A stretch of DNA of 64,000 nucleotides from Candidatus Poribacteria bacterium (GTDB lineage: Bacteria; Poribacteria; WGA-4E; WGA-3G): the NCBI GenBank assembly GCA_958295815.1, contig OY282374.1, forward strand, positions 826,856-890,855. The letters run 5' to 3'. Positions 34,587 to 43,828 of the stretch are shown here, one piece after another (positions within the stretch are counted from its first letter, which is position 1; every line of letters starts with the position of its first letter). A program made the translations under genes and the position numbers. Under the pieces are notes generated by a model. That model did no database searches and was not told where the DNA came from. It saw only the letters and a program-made list of their open reading frames with translations.

Positions 34587-36509
34587 TTGACTTCTCCCCC
34601 GCAACAGCGTGCCTTGACATGGCGCGTCCTATGCATTTTTGCCATCAGCGCACCCATCAACTGCTATTTCCTCATCCAGATGGAAATAGTGCGGTATACC
34701 TTTCCAACGTGGGTAGTTCCCCTATCCAATGTCATTTTTATTCTCGCTGCGGTGATGCTGATTAACGGTGTCGTCCGTCTCCTAAGCAGGAATTTTGCTC
34801 TCGGTCAAGGCGAACTCCTACTCCTCTATGTGACGCTCAGTTTTGCTACAACACTTGCTGGATGTGATGTCTTACAAGCGATCCTCTCTGTACTCGGGCA
34901 TAGTTTCTGGTTCGCAACAGAAGAAAACGAGTGGCGTACCTTATTTTGGCATCATCTCCCGCAATGGCTCACCGTTTCAGATAGGGATGCTCTCCGCGGC
35001 TACTACCTTGGAGAATCGAGCCTGTATCGTCCGCATCACCTACAGGTTTGGGTGCCAGTTGTGGGTGCTTGGTTATTGTTGTTTACAGTGATAGCGTTCA
35101 TCTTCATGTGTCTCAATACAATTCTCCGTCGGCAGTGGTCACATCGTGAACGTCTCACCTTTCCGATTATTCAACTCCCGCTTGCAATGACGAATCCGGC
35201 GTCAGGTTTCTTCCGAAATAAGCGGATGTGGATTGGGTTCTCAATTGCCGCCGGTATCAGTCTGTTCAATGGGTTGAGTCATCTTTACCCTGTGATTCCG
35301 CACATTCCAGTGACGCGCCGTTTTTTCACATTTCACGAACCACCTTTTAGTCTCTACGGCACCATCATCACCGCCTTTTACCCGTTTGCAATCGGAATTA
35401 TGTTTCTTATGCCGTTAGATGTCCTTTTTTCGACGACCCTTTTCTACTTTCTCTATCGAAACGAAGTCGCTTTAGCGAAAGCGGTCGGCTGGAGTAGCAT
35501 TCCCCGCTTCCCCTATCTCAATGAGCAGACGATTGGTGCTTTTGTAGGCCTCTGTTTTTTCTTTGGTTGGACCGGCAAACGGCATTTCGGGAGGGTTTTG
35601 AAGAGTGTCCTGCCGTCCGGTGGACGTGAACCGCCAGACGATCAGAGCGATGAGCCGATGCCGTATCGGGTTGCTGTATGGGGATTTGTCTTCGGTATTC
35701 TGCTATTTGCGTTTCTTCTCTATAAGGCGGGTATGGCACCTTGGCTTGCGTTCACTTTCGCTATCCTATTTCTCATAACACCGTTAGTAACAACACGCAT
35801 TCGTGCAGAGTCGGGCATATTTGTCCACGCCTATCACTGGCAAGCCCCTCGATATATCTTAAACACTATTCTGGGGACGCACCGACTCGGCGCACGAAAC
35901 TTAACCGCACTCTCCGTCTGCTTTTTCAATCGAGATTACCGTCCACAGCAGATGCCACATCAACTGGAGGCGTTTAAAATAGCTGAAGTCGCTAATATTA
36001 ACCAACGCCGAATGCTCTTGACACTCATTATTGCCACTATCTTCGGTGGACTTGTCGCGTTCTGGGTACAACTGCATCTCTATTATCAATTCGGAGCGGA
36101 TTCTGGCTACTTTGGACCGTGGGCACTCGGCTACGGTAGAGAATACTTTGGACGCTTAACCAACTGGATTACTTATCCTCTCAACACAGACTGGCTCGGT
36201 GTAATATTCATCGGCATCGGTTTTTCTGTAATGATGGTACTCACCTACCTTCGTGTCAAATTTTTCTGGCTGCCATTACATCCGCTCGGATATGTCATGG
36301 CAAGCAACCAAGAGATGTCCGACCTATGGATTCCGTTACTCATTGCCTTGATCTTAAAATGGCTCATCCTTCGACACGGGGGTATCCAGAGTTATCGGCG
36401 TGCAATCCCGTTCTTCTTAGGGTTAGTCCTTGGTGATTATCTAATGGGCAGTACGTGGAGTCTCCTAAATATCCTTTTGAACACCACAATGTATCAGTTC
36501 TATCCATAG
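34587..36509 (+). CDS. Large multi-pass membrane protein (DUF6785-like)
   Basis: The 640-residue protein has about 12-14 predicted membrane helices, charged loops (for example GGREPPDDQSDE near residue 350), and two conserved-looking segments, RAESGIFVHAYHW and SNQEMSDLWIPLLI. The layout resembles large uncharacterised membrane proteins of Poribacteria and Planctomycetes (DUF6784/DUF6785), whose transport role is not established. I kept the TTG start at 34587 because AGAGG lies upstream and the first helix (WRVLCIFAISAPINCYFLIQ) would be lost from the next ATG. It faces the archease gene with a 10-base gap. Confidence 0.72.
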   Translation: MTSPPQQRALTWRVLCIFAISAPINCYFLIQMEIVRYTFPTWVVPLSNVIFILAAVMLINGVVRLLSRNFALGQGELLLLYVTLSFATTLAGCDVLQAILSVLGHSFWFATEENEWRTLFWHHLPQWLTVSDRDALRGYYLGESSLYRPHHLQVWVPVVGAWLLLFTVIAFIFMCLNTILRRQWSHRERLTFPIIQLPLAMTNPASGFFRNKRMWIGFSIAAGISLFNGLSHLYPVIPHIPVTRRFFTFHEPPFSLYGTIITAFYPFAIGIMFLMPLDVLFSTTLFYFLYRNEVALAKAVGWSSIPRFPYLNEQTIGAFVGLCFFFGWTGKRHFGRVLKSVLPSGGREPPDDQSDEPMPYRVAVWGFVFGILLFAFLLYKAGMAPWLAFTFAILFLITPLVTTRIRAESGIFVHAYHWQAPRYILNTILGTHRLGARNLTALSVCFFNRDYRPQQMPHQLEAFKIAEVANINQRRMLLTLIIATIFGGLVAFWVQLHLYYQFGADSGYFGPWALGYGREYFGRLTNWITYPLNTDWLGVIFIGIGFSVMMVLTYLRVKFFWLPLHPLGYVMASNQEMSDLWIPLLIALILKWLILRHGGIQSYRRAIPFFLGLVLGDYLMGSTWSLLNILLNTTMYQFYP

Positions 36510-36519
36510 TGGTAGCACA

Positions 36520-36939
36520 TCAGAGATCAAAAATTACTTGGGCATGCCAACTCCCATCCGCTTTTTGCAGGACTTCCAATTGATGATATGTGACGCTCTT
36601 AATTTCGGTGTAGACCTCATGTTTATCAAAGTTGACTGATTCACCGTAAATCGTTGCTGATACTTCCGTTACACTACACTGCTGGATATCGGCGCGCTTA
36701 AAGAAAATTTCTTCTGTTTCGTGCCGAAAGATTAATTCATCCAGCCACCGTACAAACAACTCTTCTACGGATTCAGCAGTGAGATGAATTTTGATTGATT
36801 CTATCTCATCAACAGTATCGACCACCGCTATTGTCTCAAAGAGTCCTTGTGCTGCATTTCTCAAGAGTTCAGACAAGTTCTTACCTCTAACCAGCAGTCC
36901 CATATCAGCCGTATGCTCAAGGTATTCATAAGCCTTCAT
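36520..36939 (-). CDS. Archease family protein
   Basis: The 139-residue protein starts MKAYEYLEHTADMGL, the standard archease N-terminus (HTAD with the metal-binding Asp). It has the LFETI helix, the segment ELFVRWLDELIFRHETE, and ends HAQVIFDL, so the family is complete in length. Archease activates the RNA ligase RtcB by promoting its guanylylation and metal loading. No rtcB is in the window. I chose the ATG at 36939, which has GGAG 7 bases upstream; a longer frame adds six residues. Confidence 0.88.
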   Translation of the reverse strand: MKAYEYLEHTADMGLLVRGKNLSELLRNAAQGLFETIAVVDTVDEIESIKIHLTAESVEELFVRWLDELIFRHETEEIFFKRADIQQCSVTEVSATIYGESVNFDKHEVYTEIKSVTYHQLEVLQKADGSWHAQVIFDL

Positions 36940-37089
36940 GCAATTCTCCGTTATCACAATTTTTCTTCATGTTCCACAACATCATACCCCGTAAATCCAA
37001 TCCTGTCAATCCACGATCCGCGGATGTTTTCCAACCGCGCCTACCAATAACTAACAACCAAATACACCTATTCACAAAACATAAATCCG

Positions 37090-37118
37090 TTGACAGATAA
37101 CTATTTTTGATGTATAAT
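37090..37118 (+). promoter_or_regulatory. Consensus sigma-70 promoter ahead of the aldolase gene
   Basis: TTGACA (37090-37095), 17 bases, TATAAT (37113-37118): both hexamers and the spacing are exactly consensus. The start would be near 37125, leaving a leader of about 150 bases before the chosen ATG. Confidence 0.85.
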
Positions 37119-37140
37119 TATAACGGTTCGAGTGTAACAT

Positions 37141-37194
37141 GTAATGTCTGCCTTGATTCCGGCAAATAGCACCTCACCGTGTTATTCACATTAC
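37141..37194 (+). promoter_or_regulatory. Structured leader upstream of the aldolase gene
   Basis: GTAATGT (37141-37147) pairs with ACATTAC (37188-37194). An inner TGCC/GGCA hairpin (37149-37164) lies within. It falls between the consensus promoter and the gene, so it may be a regulatory leader. No known riboswitch class recognised. Confidence 0.35.
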
Positions 37195-37277
37195 AGAACT
37201 AAACTTATATGACCGCAGACAGTATTTTAACAGCAGGTTTTGACTTGCAAGCTGCGCCGAAAAAGCGAGGGATGACA

Positions 37278-37985
37278 ATGTCAGCAGCAAATTTGAAACA
37301 GCGGATACATAACGGAGAGCACGTCTATGGAGCTAACGTCTCCATGGCAACATCTGCCGATGCGCTCGTTGCTAAAGTCGAAGAGGGTGGTTACGATTTC
37401 GTCGCAGTGGATAGTCAACACTCTCCATACAACGAGGATCGGCTCGTCGCCTTCTGTAATATGGCGAATGAACTGGGTATTTTCGTCAACTTTCGGATTA
37501 AGCATACCCGAAATGCTTACCTCATCGGCAACTATCTTGATTTAGGACCCTCTGGTATTGAAGTGCCACAGGTTGAATTAGATGAAACAGTAAACGAGGC
37601 AGTCGCTACTTTCTACTACCCGCAACAGGGTATCCGGAGTTGGGGTGGTGCGCCTCGAGTAAATTCCGCAGGCAAAGAACGGCTTGAGTACGCCGACTGG
37701 TGGAATTCCAATGGAATTCTCTGGATGCAAATCGAATCCATAGAAGCTGTCACGCATGCTCGACAACTTGCTAAACCGGGCGTTGATTGTCTCTCTTTCG
37801 GTCCTGCCGATCTGACGTTCAGCATTGAGAGCCACCCAAATCATGCCCTCCAAACCGTAGACGCTTGTGTTGAATACATCGCTAGAGCCTTGGAGGGAAC
37901 GACGACCGCTGTCTGCTTCAGAAACGGCAGCCCCAGTACCCGTGAAAAATATGCAGACATGGGTGTTACCGTCTTTTTAGAATAG
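37278..37985 (+). CDS. HpcH/HpaI-family aldolase
   Basis: The 235-residue TIM-barrel protein resembles class II aldolases that split 2-keto-3-deoxy sugar acids or 4-hydroxy-2-oxo acids. Landmarks are VAVDSQHSPYN (usual DxEH replaced by DSQH), FRIKHTRNAY (substrate-binding Arg), LDLGPSGIEVPQV (Gly-Ala-Glu region, with metal Glu) and LSFGPADLTFSI (metal Asp). I chose the ATG at 37278 because GCGAGGG lies 6 bases upstream. The longest frame begins at 37209, inside the leader. It would act after the sugar-acid dehydratases encoded in this region. Confidence 0.82.
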   Translation: MSAANLKQRIHNGEHVYGANVSMATSADALVAKVEEGGYDFVAVDSQHSPYNEDRLVAFCNMANELGIFVNFRIKHTRNAYLIGNYLDLGPSGIEVPQVELDETVNEAVATFYYPQQGIRSWGGAPRVNSAGKERLEYADWWNSNGILWMQIESIEAVTHARQLAKPGVDCLSFGPADLTFSIESHPNHALQTVDACVEYIARALEGTTTAVCFRNGSPSTREKYADMGVTVFLE

Positions 37986-38123
37986 TAGGACAAATCTCTA
38001 CTCGCGATACTATGTATCCGCGATTTTCCAATCGCAACTCCGTAAATTGGTTTTGGCGTAGCGTAGTGGCACAGTATAACGTTGTTAAACATAGACACTA
38101 ACGGAAGGGACAAAAGGTGAGAA

Positions 38124-38210
38124 GTCAGTTATCAGTTGTCAGTTATCAGTCAGAGACTCATGATGTGCATCAAAGACCGCTTTCAGCTGCGGTTTCCACA
38201 ACTGGTGACT
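38124..38210. repeat. Dispersed repeat bounded by GTCAGT / ACTGAC
   Basis: The block opens with repeated GTCAGTTATCAG words and closes with ACTGAC, giving short inverted ends. A 39-base core starting at 38148 matches the segment inside recD2 at 41889 at roughly three of every four bases. It looks like a small non-autonomous repeat, and it stands directly before the gene at 38227. Confidence 0.6.
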
Positions 38211-38226
38211 GACGACGATTTAACAA

Positions 38227-39555
38227 ATGTTGAATTACGGATTGGTGAGCACAGCAATAGGCGAAGACCGACAACGACTGCTTGAAGGCGTACAGCTCCT
38301 CGCGGACATCGCACATAAACACTGTATACCGGTAACATGGGCGACAGACACTAAGTCGGTCCAATTCATCGCTAAGTTGATCACGGCATGGCACACAGAA
38401 AATGGTGATGCGCCTTTGTTGATGCTTGATACCAAGCCGATCTGGGAGGCGAATTGGGAGGCAGAACAAAGGGCAAATCCAGGTAATAGCACAGAAGTTA
38501 TGGCATCGCATCTCGTGACAATGCGCGAGAAACTCCCCGAATATATAGCCAAAGAATGGGAAAGATTCAAACGTGTAATACCGTGGGCGGAACCGGGTGT
38601 CGCGGGTGCAGCATTCAAGAACTACGTTTTCCTCCACGCGCTTGAACAGACTGGATTTCAAGGGCTTTGGGGTTATCACTGGAACGAGAAAGATATTGAT
38701 GCTACAGATACCGGGGCATCCAAAGCGGAACTCGACCGGGGTGGCTTTGGGTGCTTTTATCCGTTTGAGGATTCAACGTACATTGATACAATCGTAACGC
38801 AAAGTGATGCTGATGAAGATGACGCAGAACCATTTAAAAAGATTGTTGGCATGCCCTATTATGCCGCCCATCACCTCGCTGAAGACGTCCATAATCTTCG
38901 CGCCGCTCTCTTAAACGAAACAGCAAAGCAGCATTACGATGTTTATGTAGAAGGCACCTCATGGAATCGTTGGCTCGGTTATGTGGAGCACATAGATCCT
39001 TATGCTGTTGCACAACTCGGACAAGAGGGACTGGAACGTTTGGATGCGTATTTTGCTCATGTTGTTGACAATCAAGGTACGAAGCCGCTACTGCTCTCTG
39101 AAATAGCTGATGATTATATAACGCATTGCAAGCAAACTGAACCGACGGCTATTTTACAGGCAGTGCCTACGACACAGGACGAAACTGGTGCTCCGAAGTC
39201 GGCGTTAAGAATGTTCTATTACGACGCTGGGTGTGAACTGACCTTCGTTGAAGGGAATATGGAGCCGATTGAAATCAAAAATTATACTGGTGAACACGTG
39301 TCACAGTCTGTTACGCAAAAACCTACGCTCACTGGATTTTTGCCGACTCGACACCGTACAAAATTACACATTGCTATCACAGTGGAATCAACAAGGGCAA
39401 TGCCCTACGGGATAACAGTATGGGGCGATCACGACGGCTTACAATTAATGGAGTCTAATGCCGATGACGTCAAATGGGTAGGAGAGTATCTCCTTTTTGT
39501 TCGCCTCACACTACAACCGGGAAAAAACGAATTTAACGTTCAATTGACAATTTGA
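38227..39555 (+). CDS. Hypothetical protein, possible glycoside hydrolase/deacetylase-like barrel
   Basis: I do not recognise the family with confidence. The N-terminal 290 residues look like a beta/alpha barrel (LVSTAIGED, IPVTWATDT, ALEQTGFQGLWGYHWNE, GTSWNRWLGYVEH), as in polysaccharide-deacetylase or glycosidase folds. The C-terminal 130 residues are beta-rich (LTGFLPTRHRTKLHIAI and WGDHDGLQLM). No export signal is seen. A stop codon lies two codons upstream, no ribosome site precedes the ATG, and a repeat element ends about 16 bases before it, so the original N-terminus may have been cut off. Confidence 0.65.
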   Translation: MLNYGLVSTAIGEDRQRLLEGVQLLADIAHKHCIPVTWATDTKSVQFIAKLITAWHTENGDAPLLMLDTKPIWEANWEAEQRANPGNSTEVMASHLVTMREKLPEYIAKEWERFKRVIPWAEPGVAGAAFKNYVFLHALEQTGFQGLWGYHWNEKDIDATDTGASKAELDRGGFGCFYPFEDSTYIDTIVTQSDADEDDAEPFKKIVGMPYYAAHHLAEDVHNLRAALLNETAKQHYDVYVEGTSWNRWLGYVEHIDPYAVAQLGQEGLERLDAYFAHVVDNQGTKPLLLSEIADDYITHCKQTEPTAILQAVPTTQDETGAPKSALRMFYYDAGCELTFVEGNMEPIEIKNYTGEHVSQSVTQKPTLTGFLPTRHRTKLHIAITVESTRAMPYGITVWGDHDGLQLMESNADDVKWVGEYLLFVRLTLQPGKNEFNVQLTI

Positions 39556-39689
39556 TTTTTTGACTAAGGGTGATTCATAAATCAGAGTTGCAAGGTATAA
39601 GAGGTTTCGAATTGATTATAATCTTCTTTACCAACACGGAAGAGTCACCGCGAAAATCCAATCTTTGAGAATCTAAAAGGAAGAGAATA

Positions 39690-40922
39690 ATGGAAAAAGT
39701 ATTGGGCCTCAGATGCCGCGAATGTGATAACACGTATCCCAAAGAACCGCTTCACGTTTGCGAATTCTGTTTTGGGCCACTGGAAGTAGACTATAACTAT
39801 GAAGAGATACAAAAATCTATCTCAAGACGTTCAATAGAAAATGGGCCAGAAAATCTGTGGCGTTATGCCGACCTCCTACCGATAGATGGTGAACCGACTG
39901 ATGGCGATAACACTGGGTTTACACCGCTCATCCGGGCTAAAAATCTCGCCGATGCGCTCGGTGTCAAGGAACTCTATGTTAAAGACGACTCTGTCTGTCA
40001 TCCAACACTCTCCTTCAAGGACCGCGTTGTGGCTGTTGCCTTGAGCAAAGCGAAGGAATTCGATTTCGACACTGTTTCCTGTGCCTCGACTGGTAACCTC
40101 GCAAACGCCGTTGCCGCACATGCTGCTATCGCGAAACTGAATTGTTTTCTCTTTATTCCAGCAGATCTTGAGGTCGGCAAAGTTGTAGCATCTCTCGTTT
40201 ATGCCCCTACTGTTGTGGGCATCACCGGCACTTATGACGACGTCAACCGACTCTGTAGTGAAATTGGGGGAGTTTATCCGTGGGCATTTGTCAATATCAA
40301 TATCCGTCCCTTCTACGCCGAAGGCTCGAAGACCCTCTGCTATGAACTCATCGAACAACTCGGTTGGAAAGCACCGGCACATATCATCGCACCTGCCGCT
40401 GGAGGTTCTCTCATTACAAAAATAGGCAAAGCACTAAAAGAATTCCACCTTTTGGGATTAATAGACAAACCGAACACCAAAATCCATGTTGCTCAAGCGG
40501 AAGGCTGTGGTCCTATAGTCAATACATACAAAGAAAATGGCGATTTTGTAAAACCTGTGAAACCCAATACGATCGCTAAATCCCTTGCTATCGGTAATCC
40601 TGCAGACGGCATCTATGCTGTTGATACAGTCCGTAATTCTGGTGGTGTCGGTGAACACGCTACCGATGCTGAAATCGTGGAAGGAATCAAACTCCTTGCT
40701 TCTACAGAAGGTATCTTCACTGAGACCGCTGGTGGTGTTACGCTCGCCGCAACGAAAAAATTGATAGACAACGGGCACATCGGGCGCGATGAATCCATAG
40801 TTATCGCCATCACAGGTAACGGACTCAAAACCATTGAGGCACTTGAGAACAAAACCGATACATCACATATCATTCCCCCACAACTTAATGCTTTTCGGAA
40901 ATTGATGACGGAAATTGAATAG
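39690..40922 (+). CDS. thrC: Threonine synthase
   Basis: The 410-residue PLP enzyme has an N-terminal zinc-ribbon-like segment (CRECDNTY and CEFCFGPLE). The PLP-binding Lys is in HPTLSFKDRVV near residue 110, and ASTGNLANAVAAHAA follows. The phosphate-binding glycine loop is PAAGGSL. It converts O-phosphohomoserine to threonine. The length fits the longer, zinc-ribbon type of environmental bacteria. AAAAGGAAGAG precedes the ATG. No other thr genes are adjacent, so it may be transcribed alone or with recD2, 69 bases downstream. Confidence 0.88.
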   Translation: MEKVLGLRCRECDNTYPKEPLHVCEFCFGPLEVDYNYEEIQKSISRRSIENGPENLWRYADLLPIDGEPTDGDNTGFTPLIRAKNLADALGVKELYVKDDSVCHPTLSFKDRVVAVALSKAKEFDFDTVSCASTGNLANAVAAHAAIAKLNCFLFIPADLEVGKVVASLVYAPTVVGITGTYDDVNRLCSEIGGVYPWAFVNINIRPFYAEGSKTLCYELIEQLGWKAPAHIIAPAAGGSLITKIGKALKEFHLLGLIDKPNTKIHVAQAEGCGPIVNTYKENGDFVKPVKPNTIAKSLAIGNPADGIYAVDTVRNSGGVGEHATDAEIVEGIKLLASTEGIFTETAGGVTLAATKKLIDNGHIGRDESIVIAITGNGLKTIEALENKTDTSHIIPPQLNAFRKLMTEIE

Positions 40923-40991
40923 GCTACAACTGGAGGTCGGCGGATAGAAGAGACGGTGGGCTGCTTACCTTCGTACGAATCCGGACAAAAA

Positions 40992-43397
40992 ATGGAAACG
41001 CTACAGGGTATACTTGAACGCATCGTCTATGAGAACCCTGATACCGGCTATACAGTCGGGCGGCTTTCCGCGCGAGATCACTCCGAACTCATCACCGTTG
41101 TCGGCAACTTGGCGTCTGTCAACCCTGGCGAGAGCCTTCTCCTCCAAGGTGAGTGGGTAGACAACGCCAAATATGGCAGACAATTCCAAATCGAGAAGTA
41201 TGAGACCATCCTGCCTGCAAATGTAGTTGGATTAAGAAAATACCTCGGCTCGGGGCTAATTAAGGGTATCGGTCCGAAGATGGCGACGCGTATCGTTCAT
41301 AAATTCGGCATGGATACCATGGATATTATTGAGCACGAACCTGAAAAATTAGCACGTATTCCCGGCATCGGACGGCATCGCGTAAAAATCATCAAGGAGG
41401 CGTGGGAGGCACAGCGCGAAATTAAAAACGTTATGCTTTTCCTCCAATCACACGATGTCAGCACAACGCACGCTGCAAAGATTTACAAGACTTATGAGAA
41501 CGATGCAATCGCCATTGTCACAGAGAACCCGTATCGTCTCGCCGATGATATTTACGGCATCGGATTTGTAACAGCCGACACAATCGCACAAAAGCTCGGC
41601 ATAGATAAGGACGCACCGCATAGGGTACAGGCAGGAATCAAATACGTTCTGAGCCAGAAGGCAGATGAAGGCCACGTTTTTCAGCACCATGGTGAGCTTG
41701 TTGAGGCGTGTCAAGCCATGCTTGAACAGGAACCTGAAGCGGTTCAGAAAGGGATCTATGCCCTCATTGAAACAGAAGAAGTGATGGTCCCGGATTTCAC
41801 AGACCAGTTAAACACTGACGAACGGATTGCCGTAGGTGAAACAGAGGACAATTACGAGGTCAGTTCTCTGTCTTCAGTTAATAGTCTTCAGTCAGAAACT
41901 TCTGACGCACATCAAGCACCTCTTTCAACTCACAACTCACAACCCACAACCCACAACCATTCCGCTATCTATCTCGCCCCCTTTTACTATGCCGAACTGG
42001 GAGTCGCAAACCAATTCTTGAGGCTCCTTAACTGGGCAAAAGACCTCAGTTACGAAGAGCCGGAAGCGGTGTCATCTACCGATACCGCAGTCCTTAACCA
42101 GTTGGAACGGGAGATGGATATCCATTTCGCATCACGACAACGCGAAGCTATCCACACTGCTATGACGGCACGAGCGATGATTCTCACCGGTGGACCCGGC
42201 ACCGGTAAGACAACAACGACCGTCGGTATGATTCGCCTGTTTGAAGCACAAGGCAGACGTATGACCTTAACCGCACCCACCGGACGAGCCGCGAAACGCC
42301 TTAGTGAAACAACCGGTGGTGAAGCCAAAACCATCCATCGCCTTCTCGAATTCTCCCCACAAATTAACGCATTTAAGCGGAACCGACAAAACCCGTTAGA
42401 CACAGATGTAGTTATTGTTGATGAAACATCTATGGTAGACCTCGTTCTAATGAATCGCTTGATGCAAGCAATCAGACCCGGCACAACTCTTATCCTCATC
42501 GGCGATGTCGATCAACTCCCCTCTGTCGGTGCGGGAAATGTCCTCAAGTCACTCATTGAATCGCAAAGGATTCCTGTCATTGAACTGACGGAAATATTCC
42601 GCCAAGCACAGGAGAGCATGATCGTCATGAATGCACACCGTATTAACAAAGGCGATTTTCCGGAAATCACTGGGGATACCGATCGAAACTTCTTCTTCAT
42701 AGAAGAGGAAGATCCAGAGGAAATTGTTGAATTAGTATGTTCCCTCATTGCCGACCGACTACCGCAGCACTATGATTACCATCCTATAGATGACATCCAA
42801 CTCCTCTGCCCGATGCGGCGTGGGGTTCTCGGCACTGAAAATCTCAACAAACGTCTCCAGGAAGTATTGAATATTGAATACGCTGTTCTAGCGAGTCACC
42901 CGTTGGAAAAGAGGCGTTTCGGGGAGCGTCCTCACAAACAAACGTCGCAGTCATCCGTTCAATCTGGCACCGCAGGAGGTTTCCGCGTCGGTGATAAGGT
43001 GATGCAAGTTCGCAACAACTATGACTATGACGTCTTTAACGGCGATATAGGAAGAGTTGTCGCTATTGAGCACATTGAGAAAAAAGTTCGTATCCAGTTT
43101 CCTGATAAACAGGTGGCTTACGATACGGCGGATCTGGGGGAACTCGTTTTGGCGTATGCCACGACGATCCACAAAGCGCAGGGCAGCGAGTATCCTGCCG
43201 TTGTTATCCCCCTGCACACACAGCACTATCTCATGTTACAACGGAATCTCCTGTATACCGGTATCACCCGTGCAAAGGAGCGTGTTGTAATCGTCGGTAC
43301 CAAACAGGCACTCGGCATTTGCATTCGCAACAATCAGGTAATGGAGCGCAACAGTTACCTCGCCGAACGCCTCCAAGAGAGCGGAGATGGAAGTTAA
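40992..43397 (+). CDS. recD2: RecD2-type SF1B DNA helicase
   Basis: The 801-residue protein has the RecD2 layout. An N-terminal OB-like region (METLQGILERIVYENPDTGY) is followed by helix-hairpin-helix motifs (GIGPKMATRI and RIPGIGRHRVK). The helicase core has Walker A GGPGTGKTTT, Walker B VDETSMVDL, GDVDQLPSVG, motif V TIHKAQGSEYP and motif VI YTGITRAKERVV. It unwinds DNA 5-prime to 3-prime in repair. I chose the ATG at 40992, the usual start of the family; the longest frame uses GTG at 40956. Residues about 290-325 are a Ser/Thr/His-rich stretch encoded by a dispersed repeat. Confidence 0.92.
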   Translation: METLQGILERIVYENPDTGYTVGRLSARDHSELITVVGNLASVNPGESLLLQGEWVDNAKYGRQFQIEKYETILPANVVGLRKYLGSGLIKGIGPKMATRIVHKFGMDTMDIIEHEPEKLARIPGIGRHRVKIIKEAWEAQREIKNVMLFLQSHDVSTTHAAKIYKTYENDAIAIVTENPYRLADDIYGIGFVTADTIAQKLGIDKDAPHRVQAGIKYVLSQKADEGHVFQHHGELVEACQAMLEQEPEAVQKGIYALIETEEVMVPDFTDQLNTDERIAVGETEDNYEVSSLSSVNSLQSETSDAHQAPLSTHNSQPTTHNHSAIYLAPFYYAELGVANQFLRLLNWAKDLSYEEPEAVSSTDTAVLNQLEREMDIHFASRQREAIHTAMTARAMILTGGPGTGKTTTTVGMIRLFEAQGRRMTLTAPTGRAAKRLSETTGGEAKTIHRLLEFSPQINAFKRNRQNPLDTDVVIVDETSMVDLVLMNRLMQAIRPGTTLILIGDVDQLPSVGAGNVLKSLIESQRIPVIELTEIFRQAQESMIVMNAHRINKGDFPEITGDTDRNFFFIEEEDPEEIVELVCSLIADRLPQHYDYHPIDDIQLLCPMRRGVLGTENLNKRLQEVLNIEYAVLASHPLEKRRFGERPHKQTSQSSVQSGTAGGFRVGDKVMQVRNNYDYDVFNGDIGRVVAIEHIEKKVRIQFPDKQVAYDTADLGELVLAYATTIHKAQGSEYPAVVIPLHTQHYLMLQRNLLYTGITRAKERVVIVGTKQALGICIRNNQVMERNSYLAERLQESGDGS
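41859..41960. repeat. Dispersed repeat inserted in frame within recD2
   Basis: The core from 41889 aligns with the intergenic element at 38148 (CAGTCAGA-ACT-TGA-G-CATCAA-ACC-CTTTCA in both). It is followed by short CACAACC repeats. It keeps the reading frame and adds about 34 residues between the N-terminal part and the ATPase core. Confidence 0.6.
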
Positions 43398-43518
43398 CAT
43401 AATTAGCTATTTATGGTAAATTGTACAATAGATAGACATTTCACGGAGCTGCAAGCCCTAAAATTTCTGCCTCTTAGTAGGTAAGTTCGTAATCTCGCCG
43501 GTTATTCCTCTTTTGCTG

Positions 43519-43538
43519 GCGAGGTTTCCTAACCTCGC
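43519..43538. repeat. GGCGAGG-family palindrome after recD2
   Basis: GCGAGGTT (43519-43526) and AACCTCGC (43531-43538) form a perfect 8-bp stem with a TCCT loop, about 120 bases past the recD2 stop. No T-run follows. Confidence 0.65.
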
Positions 43539-43623
43539 TGGTTCACGCTCATTCTTAATGTGAGGCTTGTTGTAGAGAAAATTGCTCGCTGCTTTTTATC
43601 AAAACTATACAACACGGATTCTG

Positions 43624-43689
43624 GCACTCCAGAGGAGTGTTATGTCTGTAGAATCAAGAAATACAGAGAGTAGCACTCCAGCGGAGTGC
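43624..43689. repeat. Pair of GCACTCC-N3-GGAGTG palindromes
   Basis: Two copies, at 43624-43640 and 43673-43689, are 49 bases apart. Each is a 7-bp stem with a 3-base loop (the first has one changed base) followed by TATGT. The open frame running through them is explained by the repeats. The rest of the 43398-43828 gap shows no gene. Confidence 0.65.
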
Positions 43690-43828
43690 TATGTTTATCG
43701 CTGTATGATCTCTTCAACTATAGTAATTGCCCTTGGAGTTTCTCGTTTCGGTAGGTTGCGCGAGATCCGTAAAAATGGTTTGCTCTCATTGAGGGAAATG
43801 TAGGTTGAAGTAAATAAGGAATAGGAAT

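Noticed and set aside
43622..43640. TGGCAC at 43622 considered as a sigma-54 promoter
   Set aside because: The dinucleotide 10 bases after GG is not GC, so the -12 element is missing.
43582..43803. 73-codon open frame ahead of the restriction-like gene
   Set aside because: Most of it is made of two palindromic repeats, and it has no ribosome site.
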